A DNA stretch of 64,000 nucleotides from Limnomonas spitsbergensis (GCA_037349105.1 JAYJMM010000038.1:3446501-3510500), one strand, 5' to 3'; shown: positions 25,590-38,400, numbered from the stretch's first letter. A program made the numbers and translations. The notes: generated by a model not told the origin, from the sequence alone.

Positions 25590-28500
25590 TCAGCAATATC
25601 AGCAGCAGTGACAGCAGTAGTAGACACCGCTGCCGTCATAGAAGCAACAGTAGCAGCAGCTGCACCAGGACGAGATGTGTCTGCAAGACCAGCCCCCACT
25701 GTTGGCATTGACATCGATGCCCGCGTGCGTCGTCAGTGGCGGGAGCTCACTACCATCTGCCCCAACCGCAAGTACACCTCCTGCAACGGCATCGACCATT
25801 CTAATTGGACGGACGCGTCCCGCACAGCCTTCTCCGCGCTCGCGTTTGCGGGCCTGGGAGCGTGGAGCACCTTCAAGATCCACACTTTTAACAGCAGGGG
25901 CCAGCAGCGCAGGCGAGGGGGGGACAGCTGGTTCCTGCTCTTGAGGGACTATGGGCAGCAGAGGAGGCTGCCCGTGCGGATCTTTGATGATGGGGATGGT
26001 TCGTACACGGGGGCGGTGTTCTTCCTGCACCCCGGCACGTACACCTTGTGGGGGAGGCTTTGGTACAGGTGAGCGACCCTGTTAATTTTGCGGGCGCAGA
26101 AAAAGGCACTTCAAGCACCCAGGCATTAACATCTTTTGGTAGAGGTTGTGGTAGAGGTGAGCGAGCAAGTTGAGTTCACATTTTCCCCCCCAAAAAGGGA
26201 TATCATGATCTGGGTTGGCTTTATTCAGGTATGTTTTGAACCTGGGGCGGGGTTGAACGCATCTCTGAGTCCACTTCCAGCACCCAGGCATCTGCACCTT
26301 GTAAGGGAAGCTGTGGCACAGGTGAGCGAGCCTATTGAGATCACATTTGTGGAAGCAAGAAAAGGATTTTCAGGGTCAAGGATTAGGGGGGAGTGGCTCA
26401 GGGTCCAGGATCCTAAACCCTAAACCCTAAACCCCAAACTAGTAATGAATTGTGGGGGCGGCTGTGGTTCTGGTAGAGGAGCCTTGGGAGCTCATACGCT
26501 CAAAACAAATCAAAGGAAAGTTCAGAGGAGTTTAAGGTGCCGGTATAACCCTTAACCCTTTTATCCTTACACCCCCATCCCTGCTGTCTCCTTCAACACC
26601 CTGCATGCCTCCTCTGCAGTGAATGCCATGGCTTGCAGGAGCCAGTTCAAGATCTGGAATACTACATACAAAAGCTCGTCAAGAAAGACCATTGTTACAT
26701 CGGTGCATGGATCCGCCGGGTGTCTCTGTTTGAGATCCGGACGCCGGGATCAGATCTGGGATCGGAGCCGGCAACATGCATGAAGGCTGGGTGCAAGTCA
26801 GCAGTGCTGCCGCTCGCAGTCAGCGGTAGCCCGGGGCACGCCTGGCGCACGGAAACGTACATGACTCGCCAGAACAACACGTACACGGCGGCGCCGTGTT
26901 GCAAGAGCCGTCTGGTTCTGCCTGTGCCGACGAAGCGCCTGCTGCTGTACGGTGACTCCACCGTCAAGAATAGCTGGGAGATGCTGATGTACTTCGCGCG
27001 GCGGCCTTGCAATGTCACCTGGGTCCCGCGCATGCTGCACGAGCTGTTCGACCCCGGCATGTGCCCCCCGCTGCTGACGTCAGCACAGATGGATCCGGTG
27101 TTCGAGGCGGTGACGCAGCGGTGCACGGCGGGCGCACCATGGACCAGCGTGCCGATCGGTGCCAACTCCATCGAAATCACGCAGTACATTGGGCACGCCA
27201 TGCTGGTGGGAGGGGCAGGGTCATTCATACCACGCAGCTGGGATTGATGGGCGTTGTGTTCAGATCGACTCGGTGTTCGATACGTTGATGGGGTCAACCC
27301 GCAGTGGTTGCACCATGGTCCAGCGTGCGTGCCGATCGGCGCTAATACTGTATTTGTCTGGCACATTGAGCAGGCCATGCTCGCGACAGGGGGGGTAGGG
27401 TGTAGGTCTTACCTTCGACTCAAAAGCTTAAACCCTAGGCCTTGCCTTGCCACGAACCTGGTTTTTAAGGGTTTATGTTTTTTGTTAAGACCCATGATTA
27501 TAAACTCATGCTGGCATGACGGGCCTTGTAATGCGTCACAGCAGAGTTTAGGACGAAACCCAAAGCCTACAACCATACACCTATACTGGTAACCTACGAG
27601 GCTGTTGCCTAGGCTAGGTATAATCGTGACGTCCGGCCACAATTTTCGAAGCCTATTTTGTTTTGTCATGGATTCCCAGGCAGGAGTCCCCCATGCACCT
27701 GCTGGCACCTGGCATCCTGTGAACTAACAAGATCAGGGTTTAGGGTTAAGGGTCCTAAAACCCTAAACCCTAAAACATTCGATAATTAAAAATACCAAAT
27801 TATTAAATTGCAGACCTTGATAGGAATCACATGCCCGGCTGCATGCCATGCCCGGCCCACTGCCAGTCCCGTACATCAAGGTATAACCGATTTGATAACC
27901 ACCCCGCAGTTCAACATGTGGGAATTCGAATACAATGACACGTATGCCCGGCTGCACAACCCGCCCATCCCGCTTCCGGTACCGCAAGAGTTCACCGTAG
28001 TGTACCTGGATGGCTGGGGCCCACGCATTTACGAGCATGTCATGCCCATTTTGGCCGATGCCCGGGCCGGCGACGTGCTCATCTTCAACACTGGAGCGCA
28101 CTACGCACGCACCAACATGTTCAAGGTGCAGTCAGGGGTTATAGCGACTGGCACTGCTAATTTAGGGTGCTTCGGCTACAGTTCAGATACAAAGGTACGA
28201 CAACAGACACTCTTTATTACTCTGAGGAGGCTCCGGCTGCAGTTCAAATACGGTACTTCCAGAAAATATGCATGAAATATGATGCTATTTTTCAGGTACA
28301 TCTACCCGGTGTCTGTCTACTCCCAGGGTCTTTCGGCAACAGGTCAGAAACATCTAAAAATATATGAAGGGTACATATCGCATGCCTCTGCCAAAATGGG
28401 CTTACTTAATCCACGCACCTTATAGCTCAGCTATTAATTTGTGCATGAATATGACACCGGTACATCTTTTCAGGTACATTTATATATATTTAATCCGAGG

Positions 28501-31500
28501 GTGCAGTCGGCTACAGTTCAGATACGTCATGGCCTGCATCTGGGGGGGTAGGGGGTCAGCAAGCCCTTCTGCTTGGGCTGTTGCCCGGTCAAGGTTTGGC
28601 CCTCATTGGCCCAGTGGCGGCCGCCCAGCAGCCTTTCCAAAGGTATTGGTCCGGTGCGGAATGCACTTTGTTCTTTTGACCCAACAGCTTTTGCCTGGAA
28701 TTTTGTGCACTGATTAAGGTTTAGGGTTTATAAAACTTAAACCCTCACCCTTAACCCCAAAGTCGTCCTGGAATATTGTGCACTGATTGAGGGTTGAAGG
28801 TTGAGGGTTGAGGGTTGAGGATTGAAGGTTGAGGGTTTATAAACCTTAAACCCTCACCCTCAACCCCCACATTGTCCTGGAAGGCACAAGGACCACATCC
28901 GGTAAATTGTGTGTAGCTGTGTAGCTATGTAAGCTATGTAAGCTTTGTAGCTCGTTTCGAAACGGAAAATACTCCGCTTAATAACACTCCCTTTCGGAAG
29001 AAAAAATACTCGGCTTAATAACCTTTTCAAAACGGAAAATACTCCGCTTTATAAATTCCTTTCGAAAGAAAAAATACTCGGCTTACAAGTACTCGGCTTA
29101 AAAACCTTTTTGATAGGGAAATACACTGCTTAAAAAACGTTTCGAATGTTTTAGTAATTCGGATCAAAGTTGTGTTCCTCAGCGTGTGTTTGACGTGTCT
29201 GTGTTATCATCAACGGCCATGGTGCTTAACCCTGAACCCTGAAACCTGAACCCGAACCCCGAACTCTTGCACACCACATCTGTGTCCAGCTTCAATGATG
29301 GTATGGGCCTGCACTATCGCTGCAGTTGCTTCTCCCCCCCTTCCTTCTCACGCTGGCAGGACTCGCTGGTGACCGGATGTCGCCCATATGTCGCTCATTT
29401 GTAGCTGATTCATACTTGAGCAGCCTGTAAATAGTAATAGTGATTTGTTCCTTCTTACGTTTGCATGACTTGGTGGTGACCGAATGTAGCTAGTTTGTAG
29501 CTGATTTGTACCTGCTGCACACTGGCATTAGCACCGATTCATCTCTCCTCACGATTGCATGACTTGGTGGTGACTGAATGTAGCTTAACTCTAGCTGATT
29601 TGTACATGCTGCACCCTGGACTTACCACAAACACCCCCCACCCCCCCCCCTCATGCTGGCAGGACCCTGATTCCTGGCCTCCTCATGCTGGCAGGACCCT
29701 GATTCCTGGCCTCCTCATGCTGGCAGGACCCTGATTCCTGGCCTCCTCATGCTGGCAGGACCCTGGCATTAACAATGATCCCCCCCCCCCTCATGCTGGC
29801 AGGACCCTGGCATTAAACAATGATCCCCCCCCCCCCTCATGCTGGCAGGACCCTGGCATTAACAATGATCCCCCCCCCCCCTCATGCTGGCAGGACTACG
29901 TGATCTTGATGGATCAGGTTGCAGCTGGCTGCAAGCGCCTCATTGAGAAAACCGGAGCGACCTTAGTGTGGAGATCATCCTTTGTCATGAAGGTGTGATT
30001 TGGGGTATGTAGGATTGGGGCTTGGTGTGAAAATCATCCTTTGTCACGATGGTGTGATTCAGGGTATGAAGGGTTGGGGCTTGGTGTGGAGGTTGTCCTT
30101 TGTCATGAAGGTGTGATTCAGGGTATGAAGGATTGGGGCTTGGTGTGGAGATCATCCTTTGTCATGAAGGTGCGATTAGGGGTATGAAGGGTTGGGGCTT
30201 GGTGTGGTGGTTGTCCTTGATCTCAAAGATGCAGCTTAGGGTTCAGGGTATGGGTTCAGTGCGGTGCTCATCCTAGGGTTCCTTTTGTTGTCTACAATTT
30301 CAACCTCAGCAGGTCGCCCAGCGGCCGTCACAGGCCCAATTAGGACCAAACTTGGACCGGTCTAAGACTGGTGGCCAAAGTAGCAAGGCTGGCCACGAAT
30401 GGGGTCTCCGGCCAGTGGCTGGATTGTAGCTGACATGTAGCTGAGGAATGAAAAATAAGCCCTGATTCATCCTCTACGCGAGATTTAGTCGAAAATCAAG
30501 AGTTATTGTGGACAGTTTGCCATGAGGGCAGCATAAAAATAAATCGATTTTTGATGTCCTTGAGGGAATGAAGGCAAATCAAATATACGGTACATTATCC
30601 AGGCAGATGGGTGGCCACCTTCTTCAGGCTGATGGGCCAAACCTTGACGATTTTACAGTTGGCTGCCCAAGCAAACAAAGTAGCATGAAAAATGTTTTAA
30701 ATATAACAAAAAACGCTTTAAAACAATTAAGCTACCGTTAAACGTCTAAAGGTCCGTGCACCCCTAAAAAAAGAATTTATTTCTTTGTCACAAAGCCAAA
30801 AATAATTAAAAAACCTGTTCATTCATTTCAATGCCGCTCAGGAGTTGTAACAGGTAACTGGCCGACTCTGCGCTCAGATTACGTTGGAATCCTGAGTTCA
30901 ACTGCGCGTACCTCTGATTTTTAAATAAATATTAGCGCGCACCATGTCCGCGCACTCCAATAATTAATTAATTATGAGCCAAGTCTAGGAGATTCTACGG
31001 TACAGTTCATGCTGCTGCATCAGGCTCCACCCGTAGCCGAGGGCCGTGATCAGTGCTTTGCCAATTACGGTCCTTACTGAGGCTGAATTACGTAGCTGGT
31101 TTTCAGTCACCGTAATTTCAAGGCAAATTCAGCTACTTTTACCAGTAAGGGACCGTAATGACCAACACGATTCCTGAATTATGGTGCAATGGCACAGTAC
31201 TCATTGGAGTCCATGATTGAGCTGAAACCGGTGGCACTGGCCGTGATGCACCTGATCCATCGCCGGAGCACCCTGAAATAAACACAGGTCTCGAGGGCTG
31301 TTCCTCAAATCCTCACTCGTCCTTTCGTCCTAAGCCCACATCTCCCTCTTACAGCCCTCATACTTTTCCAACAGGGGCATGTTCTCCGTGACACCAAGCA
31401 TCAGGGTTTGGAGCACTAGACCCCTCACCCCCGGCTGTTGGCCGTGACAATGCTGAATTGTGGCTACAGCACCCTTTGACTGCTGTTCTGTCCTCTTCCT

Positions 31501-32420
31501 CTCTTCCTGTGTCTCATATCTCGATCTCACAGCACTCATAGTTTTCCAACATGGACACATCAGTGGTACCAAGGATCAGGGCCTGCAGCCCTGGGTCTGC
31601 GGCCGTGATGTTGCTGAAATGTGGCTGAAATGTGGCTGACGCACCCTGAAATGTAACCTGGCTGAGTGCTGTCCTGTCCTTGTCCTCCCACCCTCTGGTC
31701 CATATGTCAATGACGTTACTCCTCTGGGCCCTGCTCAAAAAGGCTCGGCCGCTTGGGCGCCTAACCCACTTCTGGCCCATATGTGATATACCCCTCTTTC
31801 GGCCCTCATAGCCTTCTGATAGGAGCCCCTCTTCCGCAGCACCCAGCATAAAAAATAGTCACATGCAGGTGCCGCCAAGTTCTTATCCTCATCCACTTTT
31901 ACCCCTTAGCTTAACTCCCCACCGCGACCTTCCGACAGGTACACGTGTTCCGCGGCACCCTGCATGAAAATATATAGATCACGCAGGTGCCGCTGTGGGC
32001 TCTTTCAGTCCCCGTCCTCCTAGTCTACTTCCCCCTAGCTGATCTCCCTCCTCGCCTTCCTGACAGGATCACGTTTTCCGTGGCACCGAGCATGCCAAAC
32101 AGTCACATGTAGGTGCCGTTTCATCCCCTAGCTTATCTCCCGTCCATGTCCCTACCCGACAGGAACACGTCTTCCGCGGCACCAAGCACGCCGATGGCTA
32201 TGTCGCTCCCGCTCACTTCAACACCGACGCGCGGCGCGTGCTGTTCGACTCGTATGCCGAGCACGTCCTGGCGCTCGTGGGTGTGCACATCTGGGACGTG
32301 TTCGGTATTTGCGCCATGGGGGACAACGGTCCCCACGACATGGTGCACACAGACGGCCCCACCACATGGGCGCAAAACCTAGACATGATGGATCTGTTTG
32401 CTTGTCCATTACCGGTTTGA
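25344..32420 (+). CDS. NXPE-like protein with PC-esterase domain
   Basis: Five exons join in phase: 25344-26068, 26620-27205, 27910-28125, 29894-29992 and 32163-32420 (627 residues). An N-terminal hydrophobic segment (MWAAMLLLVLMPMPHF) suggests a signal peptide or anchor, followed by an Ala/Thr-rich linker. An Ig-like region typical of NXPE proteins comes next (STFKIHTFNSRG, GGDSWFLLL, DDGDGSYTGAVFFLHPGTY). The PC-esterase core follows: nucleophile block LLLYGDSTVKNSWEML, a second block GDVLIFNTGAHY, LVWRSSF, and the C-terminal DxxH pair in GPHDMVHTDGPTTW. All expected catalytic residues are present. Such enzymes work in the secretory pathway on acetylated glycans; the substrate here is unknown. 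The end at TGA 32420 is the first stop after the DxxH motif. Introns 1, 3 and 4 and the exon-2 end carry tandem copies of splice junctions. Confidence 0.82.
26069..26335 (+). repeat. Copies of NXPE exon-1 end and donor
   Basis: The exon end (CACCCCGGCAC, then GGCTTTGGTACAG) followed by GTGAGCGA recurs with the GT at 26157 and 26322, preceded by CAAGCACCCAGGCA and CCAGCACCCAGGCA. A weaker third copy lies near 26482. The true donor is at 26069. Confidence 0.75.
27264..27395 (+). pseudogene. Frameshifted copy of the NXPE exon-2 end
   Basis: TCGGTGTTCGA, GGTTGCACCATGG, GCGTGCCGATCGG and GCAGGCCATGCTC appear in the same order as in exon 2 at 27089-27205. The first half reads IDSVFDTL in one frame and the second half VPIGANTVFVW in another, so the copy is frameshifted. 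The copy begins about 175 bp downstream of its source, right after the probable donor at 27206. Confidence 0.7.
28715..28870. repeat. Inverted telomere-type repeat
   Basis: Two copies of a block in which GAGGGTTTATAAACC is followed by TTAAACCCTCACCC, separated by GGTTGAGGGTTGAGGG-like runs. GAGGGTTTA and TAAACCCTC can pair as a perfect nine-base stem. It lies inside NXPE intron 3. Confidence 0.65.
28945..29115. repeat. About 60-bp degenerate tandem repeat
   Basis: Units with TTTCGAAACGGAAAATACTC, CGCTTAATAA and CTTTCGGAAGAAAAAATACT repeat about three times. It is AT-rich compared with the flanks and lies in NXPE intron 3. Confidence 0.65.
29340..29893 (+). repeat. Amplified 3' splice site before NXPE exon 4
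   Basis: The acceptor and exon start TCATGCTGGCAG|GAC occurs at the true site (AG at 29893) and at six upstream sites with AG at 29662, 29694, 29726, 29758, 29802 and 29848. The first four are spaced exactly 32 bp. A diverged copy lies at 29359. Runs of C precede several copies, as a polypyrimidine tract would. Confidence 0.85.
29970..30215 (+). repeat. Amplified 5' splice site after NXPE exon 4 (59 bp)
   Basis: The exon end ATCATCCTTTGTCATGAAG plus GTGTGATT recurs with the GT at 29993 (true), 30052, 30111 and 30170, exactly 59 bp apart. The last reads GTGCGATT. This 99-bp exon thus has amplified copies of both of its edges. Confidence 0.88.
30305..30670 (+). repeat. Two dispersed family X copies
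   Basis: 30305-30450 contains GCCCAGCGGCCGTCACAGGC, GACCAAACTTGGACCGG and GGATTGTAGCTGACATGTAG. 30595-30670 contains GATGGGTGGCCACC and GGGCCAAACCTTGAC. Both lie in NXPE intron 4. Confidence 0.55.
31045..31200 (+). mobile_element. MITE-like short element
   Basis: About 150 bp beginning GCTTTGCCAATTACGGTCCT and ending GTGCAATGGCACAG. Homologous copies in the opposite orientation lie at about 39930-40075 and 43985-44140. Imperfect terminal inverted repeats (TGTGCCGATTACGG versus a GTGTGCAATTGC end) and the lack of coding capacity suggest a non-autonomous DNA element. Confidence 0.5.
31360..32162 (+). repeat. Copies of the NXPE last-exon acceptor
   Basis: The true acceptor and exon start, CCGACAG|GAACACGTCTTC then CGCGGCACCAAGCA, has diverged upstream copies near 31936 (GACAGGTACACGTGTTCCGC), 32067 (GACAGGATCACGTTTTCCGT), 31810 (TTCTGATAGGAGCCCCTCTT) and weaker ones near 31365 and 31550. 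Between the later copies a GTCACATG(T/C)AGGTGCCG block also repeats. A LINE 3' tail is embedded at about 31707-31768. Confidence 0.75.
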
Positions 32421-33876
32421 AACGGTGTACGGTTTAGAGTTCAGGGTTGAGATCCCTACACCAGTGTGAACATGTCTGTGAACATTGCACACAGACGGCG
32501 CCACCATTGCGCCACCACATGGGTGCAAAACTTAGGCATGATGGATGTGTAGGCTGGTCCATTGTGACGCAATTCAGGATTCATGGTTTAGTTACCCTAA
32601 AGCGTACTTATATGATTGACGCTGAATGGGAGACATGGCATTAGCGTAGTGACGGCCAAGGCCGGTTTGAGAAGGGTATGTCTCGTTTTTATAGGACCCA
32701 TCTCTTACTGTCAGGTTTGGTCTCTTGTGCGTCAGGTCTTGTCTCTCGTGCTTTTTGGTCCTGCTGTCTATCGGATTTATTCCGGCCTTTGCTAATATAG
32801 ATGCTGCAGCTCTTTTGTTTGGGAGCCTGAATGGTGAGAATCAATCGTTACCAGATTTACAAAAAGGGGAGACACGAGATTGTTGCTCACATGCTTAAGC
32901 AATGTCACTTGTCTTCATGTGAAGTGAAGCTTCCACTTTAAAAAACTAGCACGGCGTGCGAACATCCCATTTAATTTCCTGTTATAGCCATGGTTGTTTT
33001 TGTGAGTTTCGGAATTAATTTTGGGTACCAGAAGCAGCGAGGTCTGACGGGGTTCTTGGTGAAGAGCGCGCCGCATGCGCCGAAATTTTCCCGATCCTAA
33101 TAATTGATTTCGTCGATTTTCGTTACCGCGCTACTGGACTTCTTTCGAGCAACACCTTCTCGTGTCACGGCCCACGACGTATGGGTGCACCGCAGGTATG
33201 GGTGGCTTGTAATGCTTTTGTTTCGGATCCCACTTAGATTCTGGTACTTAAAGAAGCCAGGCTCACTCCTGGCATTCTTTCGTTCACAATAGTACTCGCA
33301 TCGATTTCCTGAATCAGCTTCGGTTTTGAACTTAATTGAGGGGCCTGGCATTAAAACTGTGTGAACGTCGTTCAGTGTTTCTATGAGGTTGTTAAGAACA
33401 GCTCTTAGCGCTTTCTAGGTTTCGGCAGCCATAACCGCTGATCGAGGGGTGGTGGTCACAAATCTCACGCGTGATTGATTCATTTGCGTTCCATGAGGCA
33501 TGAGCTATGAACAACTAAAATCGTAATCACTCATTGGCTTATGTACGGGATGAGTGTAGGCGACTTGAGTATTGACAAAAACAACTCGCAAAATGATGTG
33601 AAAGCATTGCTGACATGCGGTTAGAAAACTCCCTCCATTCCGCTCTGGACATGCAAGTAACAGGGGGCAGTCGTCCATGCAAGCGATTGGGTGCATGTTT
33701 CACATCACAGGTCTGTCGGAGAGCCGCGCGAGCAACTCAAGCTTTTAAAATCCCTTAATAAAACCATCTTGAAATATATTCTGTATTACAAGCCTGGGGA
33801 TGGGTCCGACCCCCTAGGTGACACGGGCCTTGTCCACGCCCCTTTCTCATCATAAAGTGCGTTTACAACTATTGAG
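32421..33876. other. Spacer between convergent genes
   Basis: 3' flanks of the plus-strand NXPE gene and the minus-strand OPR-like gene. The segment 32450-32545 repeats ACACAGACGGC(G/C)CCACCA and ACATGGGTGCAAAAC from the end of the last NXPE exon, a further diverged exon copy. No gene recognised otherwise. Confidence 0.5.
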
Positions 33877-35420
33877 CTAAGATCGCTCGTCGTCATCAAC
33901 CAGCACACTCTCTTCCGAGAGCGCAGTTGCCCTCCCTTGAGGCCCAGCCGACCCGGCCGCATCGCCACGTTGCATGTCCGACTCCTTGAGCGCCTCATTG
34001 AAGGCTGCCAACAACGGGTGGTTGGGGAGGACCTGGTGGAAGGCAGGGGTAATGGGGGCGCAACGGGCGGTTGGGGAGGGCCTCGTTGTGGCAACGGGTG
34101 GTTGGTGGGCAGGCAACGGGTGGTTGGGCAGGCAATGGGTGGTTGGGGACGACCTGATGGGCAGAGAGGCGAGTGCTGGAGTGAATGACATAACACCTTC
34201 GGGCCATACTCAAAAGGCTCGGCCGCGAGGGCACCTGACTGTCTGGTCGGGAGGTAAACAAACTTAAGGCAAGGAGAAAGGATAGGAACAGTAAAAAAAC
34301 GGAGAAGGAAATACCAAATCCCCCAAAGGAAAGGAAGTCTGAAGAATCCCAGCCCGTCCAGATCCTAGCCCTCAACAAAGAAAAAATAAGCAGGAGTCTC
34401 ACTAGAGAAACCCGGAGAGAGGTGAATGCTGGAGTGAATGACGGAATGTGTGTTATAAAATGCAAATGCTGGGAGAGGGAGTGTCGCATGTCCAACGGGT
34501 TGAGCACCCGTGGCAAGGTGGCCAACAACAATGGTGGCTTGAAATTAAACCCTGACAGACAGGAAAATGTTTTGTGAGCCATCGCTGGAATGGATAAGGT
34601 CACATGAGAGTGCTGGAGTGAATGTGAATGCTCACAGTCATGCTGATGTCAATGCTTGGAGTCATGCTGAAGTGAGAGTGGTGCTGTTTAAAGTGGCATG
34701 GCCAGGAGGGCAGGGTGTCGCAACCAAGCCCGACCTATCTTAAACATATAAAAAGTAAACAATTTAAACTAACATGCCAGTATCTTGATAATTTCTGGCA
34801 TAGTTAAATATTGAATGAACTAAGGTAGAGGTGTAGTCTAAAACCTTCCGTGTGAACCGAAGGCAACGAAGCCTATATGAAAACCACTTGTACAACACCA
34901 ACATCATCCACTTTCGTGTGATTGATACAAACGTGGCGACATTGAAACTTAGATCCGACCTAGATCTATCCTATATCTGCCCTAGAACCGACCCATACCT
35001 TATCCGCCTCGAGCTTCAACAACGCCCAAATGGTCTTTGCCAGCCAGTCGCGGTCGGATGCGACACGCTCCCACTTGTTCCACGTCACCTCCATGCACGC
35101 CTGACGAGGGAACAGGCGTGAGAAGGGAAGGGGGGGAAGATGTGAGGGGGAGAAGGTGGGGACGATGTGAGGCGGTGAAGGTGGGGAAGATGTGAAGGGG
35201 GGAAGGAGGGGAAGATGTGAGAGGGGGAAGGTGGGGAAGATGTGAGGGGAGGAAGGTGAGGAAGATGTGAGGGGGGAAGGCGAGGAAGATGTGAGGGGGG
35301 GAAAGGGGGGAAGATGTGAGGGGGGGAAGGTGGGGAAGATGTGAGGAGGAGAGGTGGGGAAGATGTGAGGGGGGGGGGGGGGGGGGGGCATGTGCAGGCT
35401 TGAGAGGGGAAGGGGGGGAA

Positions 35421-35461
<41 letters not shown>

Positions 35462-38400
35462 TGTGCAGGTGTGAGAGAAGAAGAGGGGGGGGGGGATAGG
35501 CGTGAGAGGGGAAGGTGGGGTAGAGGTGGGGGGGGGACATGTTCAGGCGCAGGAACAGGCGTGAGAGGGGAAGGGGGGGATAGTGTGAGAGGGGGGATAT
35601 GTGCGAGCGTGGGAACAGGCGTGAGAGGGGAAGGGGGGGAAGATGTGAGGGGGGGAAGCATGTGCAGGCGCAGGAACAAGCGTGAGAGGGGAAGGGGTGG
35701 AAGACGTGAGGGGGGAAAGCATGTGCAGGCGCGGTAGTGGGGGATGTGCAGGCATGTATGGGGGGCACGTAACGTGTTGTATAAGCGACAAGGTTGAAGG
35801 TTCCAAACACACCTCCCCACAAAGAAACTTGATGAAGCTGCCGGTATTCAGCTTCAAAACCAGGGGCTCAAAACCAGGGGCTCAAACCCATCGTATGTGG
35901 TGTCATAGTCCCCCCTCCCCCAATTCGTACCGAGATGAAGTCGGGCGACGTATTGTGACCCACGGTTGCCAGGGACCACATCAGCTCACTCATGTATGCG
36001 GGTCCAAAGTCCGGAAGGTAGGTGACCGAGGCATCCTCGATGGATCGGAAGAGTTCTGCACGGGACGCCACAGGGGTGAGGGTTTAAGGAGTTTGGGTTT
36101 ATAACTGGGTTTGTAGGTTATGGTTTAGGGTTAAGGGGTAACGGCTCACTCATGTGCCCTGGGCCGAATTTGGGGAGGTAGGCGACCGATGTAACCTCCA
36201 TAGATTGGAAGAGTTAGGTATAGGGTTAGGCTGGAGGGAAGGGGGGGGGGCTTCAGGGTATGGTTGTGGAAAGGGAGGCAAATGTGAGGTGATGAGGGGG
36301 GCGTGGCAGGGGGAGGTAGCGGCGGCGAAGTGCTTAGGGGGAGGGGAGGCGGGCGATGTGTGGGGGGCTGCCGATGAAGCATCGGCGTAATAACTGTATC
36401 TAGGGGCTCTTCAGCTGCAATTCAGATACAAATCGAGGTGAAAGTTTGGTCGCAATCCGATCCACGGTAATTTGCCGTGGATTTAATCACCACGGGCTGG
36501 CCAGGGACCTAACCTGAACCGTGGTTTAGCCCAGCGGCTTCCCGCAAAGGCAGTGGTCTGCTTCCTCGCCGAAAAGGATTATGTCAGTCATGCTGAGCCA
36601 ACATCAGTGATTCTGATATACACTTCGGCGGTGGGTCTGTTCTATATCAGACGTCGGCTTTCAACTGTGTTGATTTAGTTTAGGAGCCAGGCTTGCTGCA
36701 ACAGGGCCCCTGCATCAGCAGGACGCCGTGGTGTGGCTGAATAGTGGCTGAAGCATGCTGACACAAACAGTGAGAAGTAAGAACTGTGTGTGGTGTCCAA
36801 TCCCTCCACCCTTCCATGACATCCTACCGTGTCATTGCAATTGTGGATGAATCACTCTCGAGGGTACACTCAGGATTCTTCCGGCTACAGAATTATAGGC
36901 CGATAGGCTTTACCAATGGATATGGTGATTGTAGTGGGTCATAAACAAACAGGGTACATCAAGCCGCAGCATCAAGCCGCAGCATCAAGCCGCAGCATCA
37001 AGCCGCAGCATCAAGCCGCAGCATCAAGCCGCAGCATCAAGCCGCAGCATCAAGGTTGCTTATCCAGACCTGCGACCAACCATAGGTGGCTTCCTTAACC
37101 CATGTCTCAGGGTGACTTCTTTATTAGTGCAATGTATCTACCGTACTTATCAAGCCGGCATCGGAAACTGCAGGGCAGGGAACCGGAGGCGCAGAAACGG
37201 CCATGCTGGAAACGGCCAGGGCAAAAATGTAAAACAATATGCCGGCAGAGCAGGGAAAGACAACCGATCAGCAATTAAGCTGAAACCGAAAAGACCCATG
37301 CACTCACTTTCGTTGTAGTGACCAGCAGATGCAAAGCCGAAGGCGAGGTCCACGAGGCTCGTCTTGCCGAACAGTTGAATTCCCGCGATGGCCCTAGCGC
37401 AACCGCAAGGCAAGAGATGGGGCCGCAAGGTTTAGGCTGCAGGATCCAGGTTCAGGGTTTAGGCTGCAGGATCCAGGTGAAGGGTTAGGCAGTAGGATCC
37501 AGGTTAAGGATTAAGGCTGTAGTATCCAAGTTAAGGGTTTAGGCAGCAGGATCCAGGTTAAGGGTTTAGGCTGTAGGATCCAGGTTAAGGGTTTAGGCTG
37601 TAGGATCCAGGTTAATGGTTTAGGCTGTAGGATCCAGGTTAAGGGTTAGGCAGCAGGATCCAGGTTATGGGTTTAGGCTGTAAGATCCAGGTTAAGGGTT
37701 TAGGCTGTAGGATCCAGGTTATGGGTTTAGGCTGTGGGATCCAGGTTGGGGTTTGGGCTGTCGGATCCAGGTTAGGGTTTGGGCTGTAGGATCCAGGTTA
37801 GAGTTTCGGCTGTAGGATCTAGGTTTCAGATTCAGATTCAAACTACCGGCTTGACATTTGAGATTTAGGTTTCAGGCCTCTCAGATTTCAGATTCATCTA
37901 TCAAATCCAGGTACCAGACTCAGGAACCCTAAAGCCAGATTCAGGTATCAGATGAGGGAACAGAGTCCATAAATCCAGATATGCAGGTACACCTGCTTTC
38001 ATGCCTCACAGGTGTCCACATTCCAAGGGGCGCTGACAGGCGACGAGTGGGACCGTAAAAATGTGTCAAGCAACTGCAAAAAATAACTCCATGCGCCGCA
38101 TCCGATATTTCATAACACAAAAGGCGGGGGAGGATGACTGGCGGCGCGTGAAAACTTCACTCATGCCTTCATAGCATACTTCAGCATGCAATTGCACACC
38201 TCAACCCCTGGGGCAGATACTGGGAGGACCTTTCTTGTTCGGGAGGGTTTGGGTTCAGGAGGGTTCGGGGCTCGGGAGGGAGGGTTTGGGTTCGGGAGGG
38301 TGGGAGCTCGGAAGGGAGGGTTTGGGTTCGGGAGGGTCCCAAACAAATGAGACCATCACCGTCCCCCCCACCATTACCAACACACACACACTCTTCTTTG

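Noticed and set aside
36957..37058. Coding Ser/Gln/Ala repeat
   Set aside because: A 13-bp unit shifts frame every copy; only a 60-codon frame results, and it sits in an intron.
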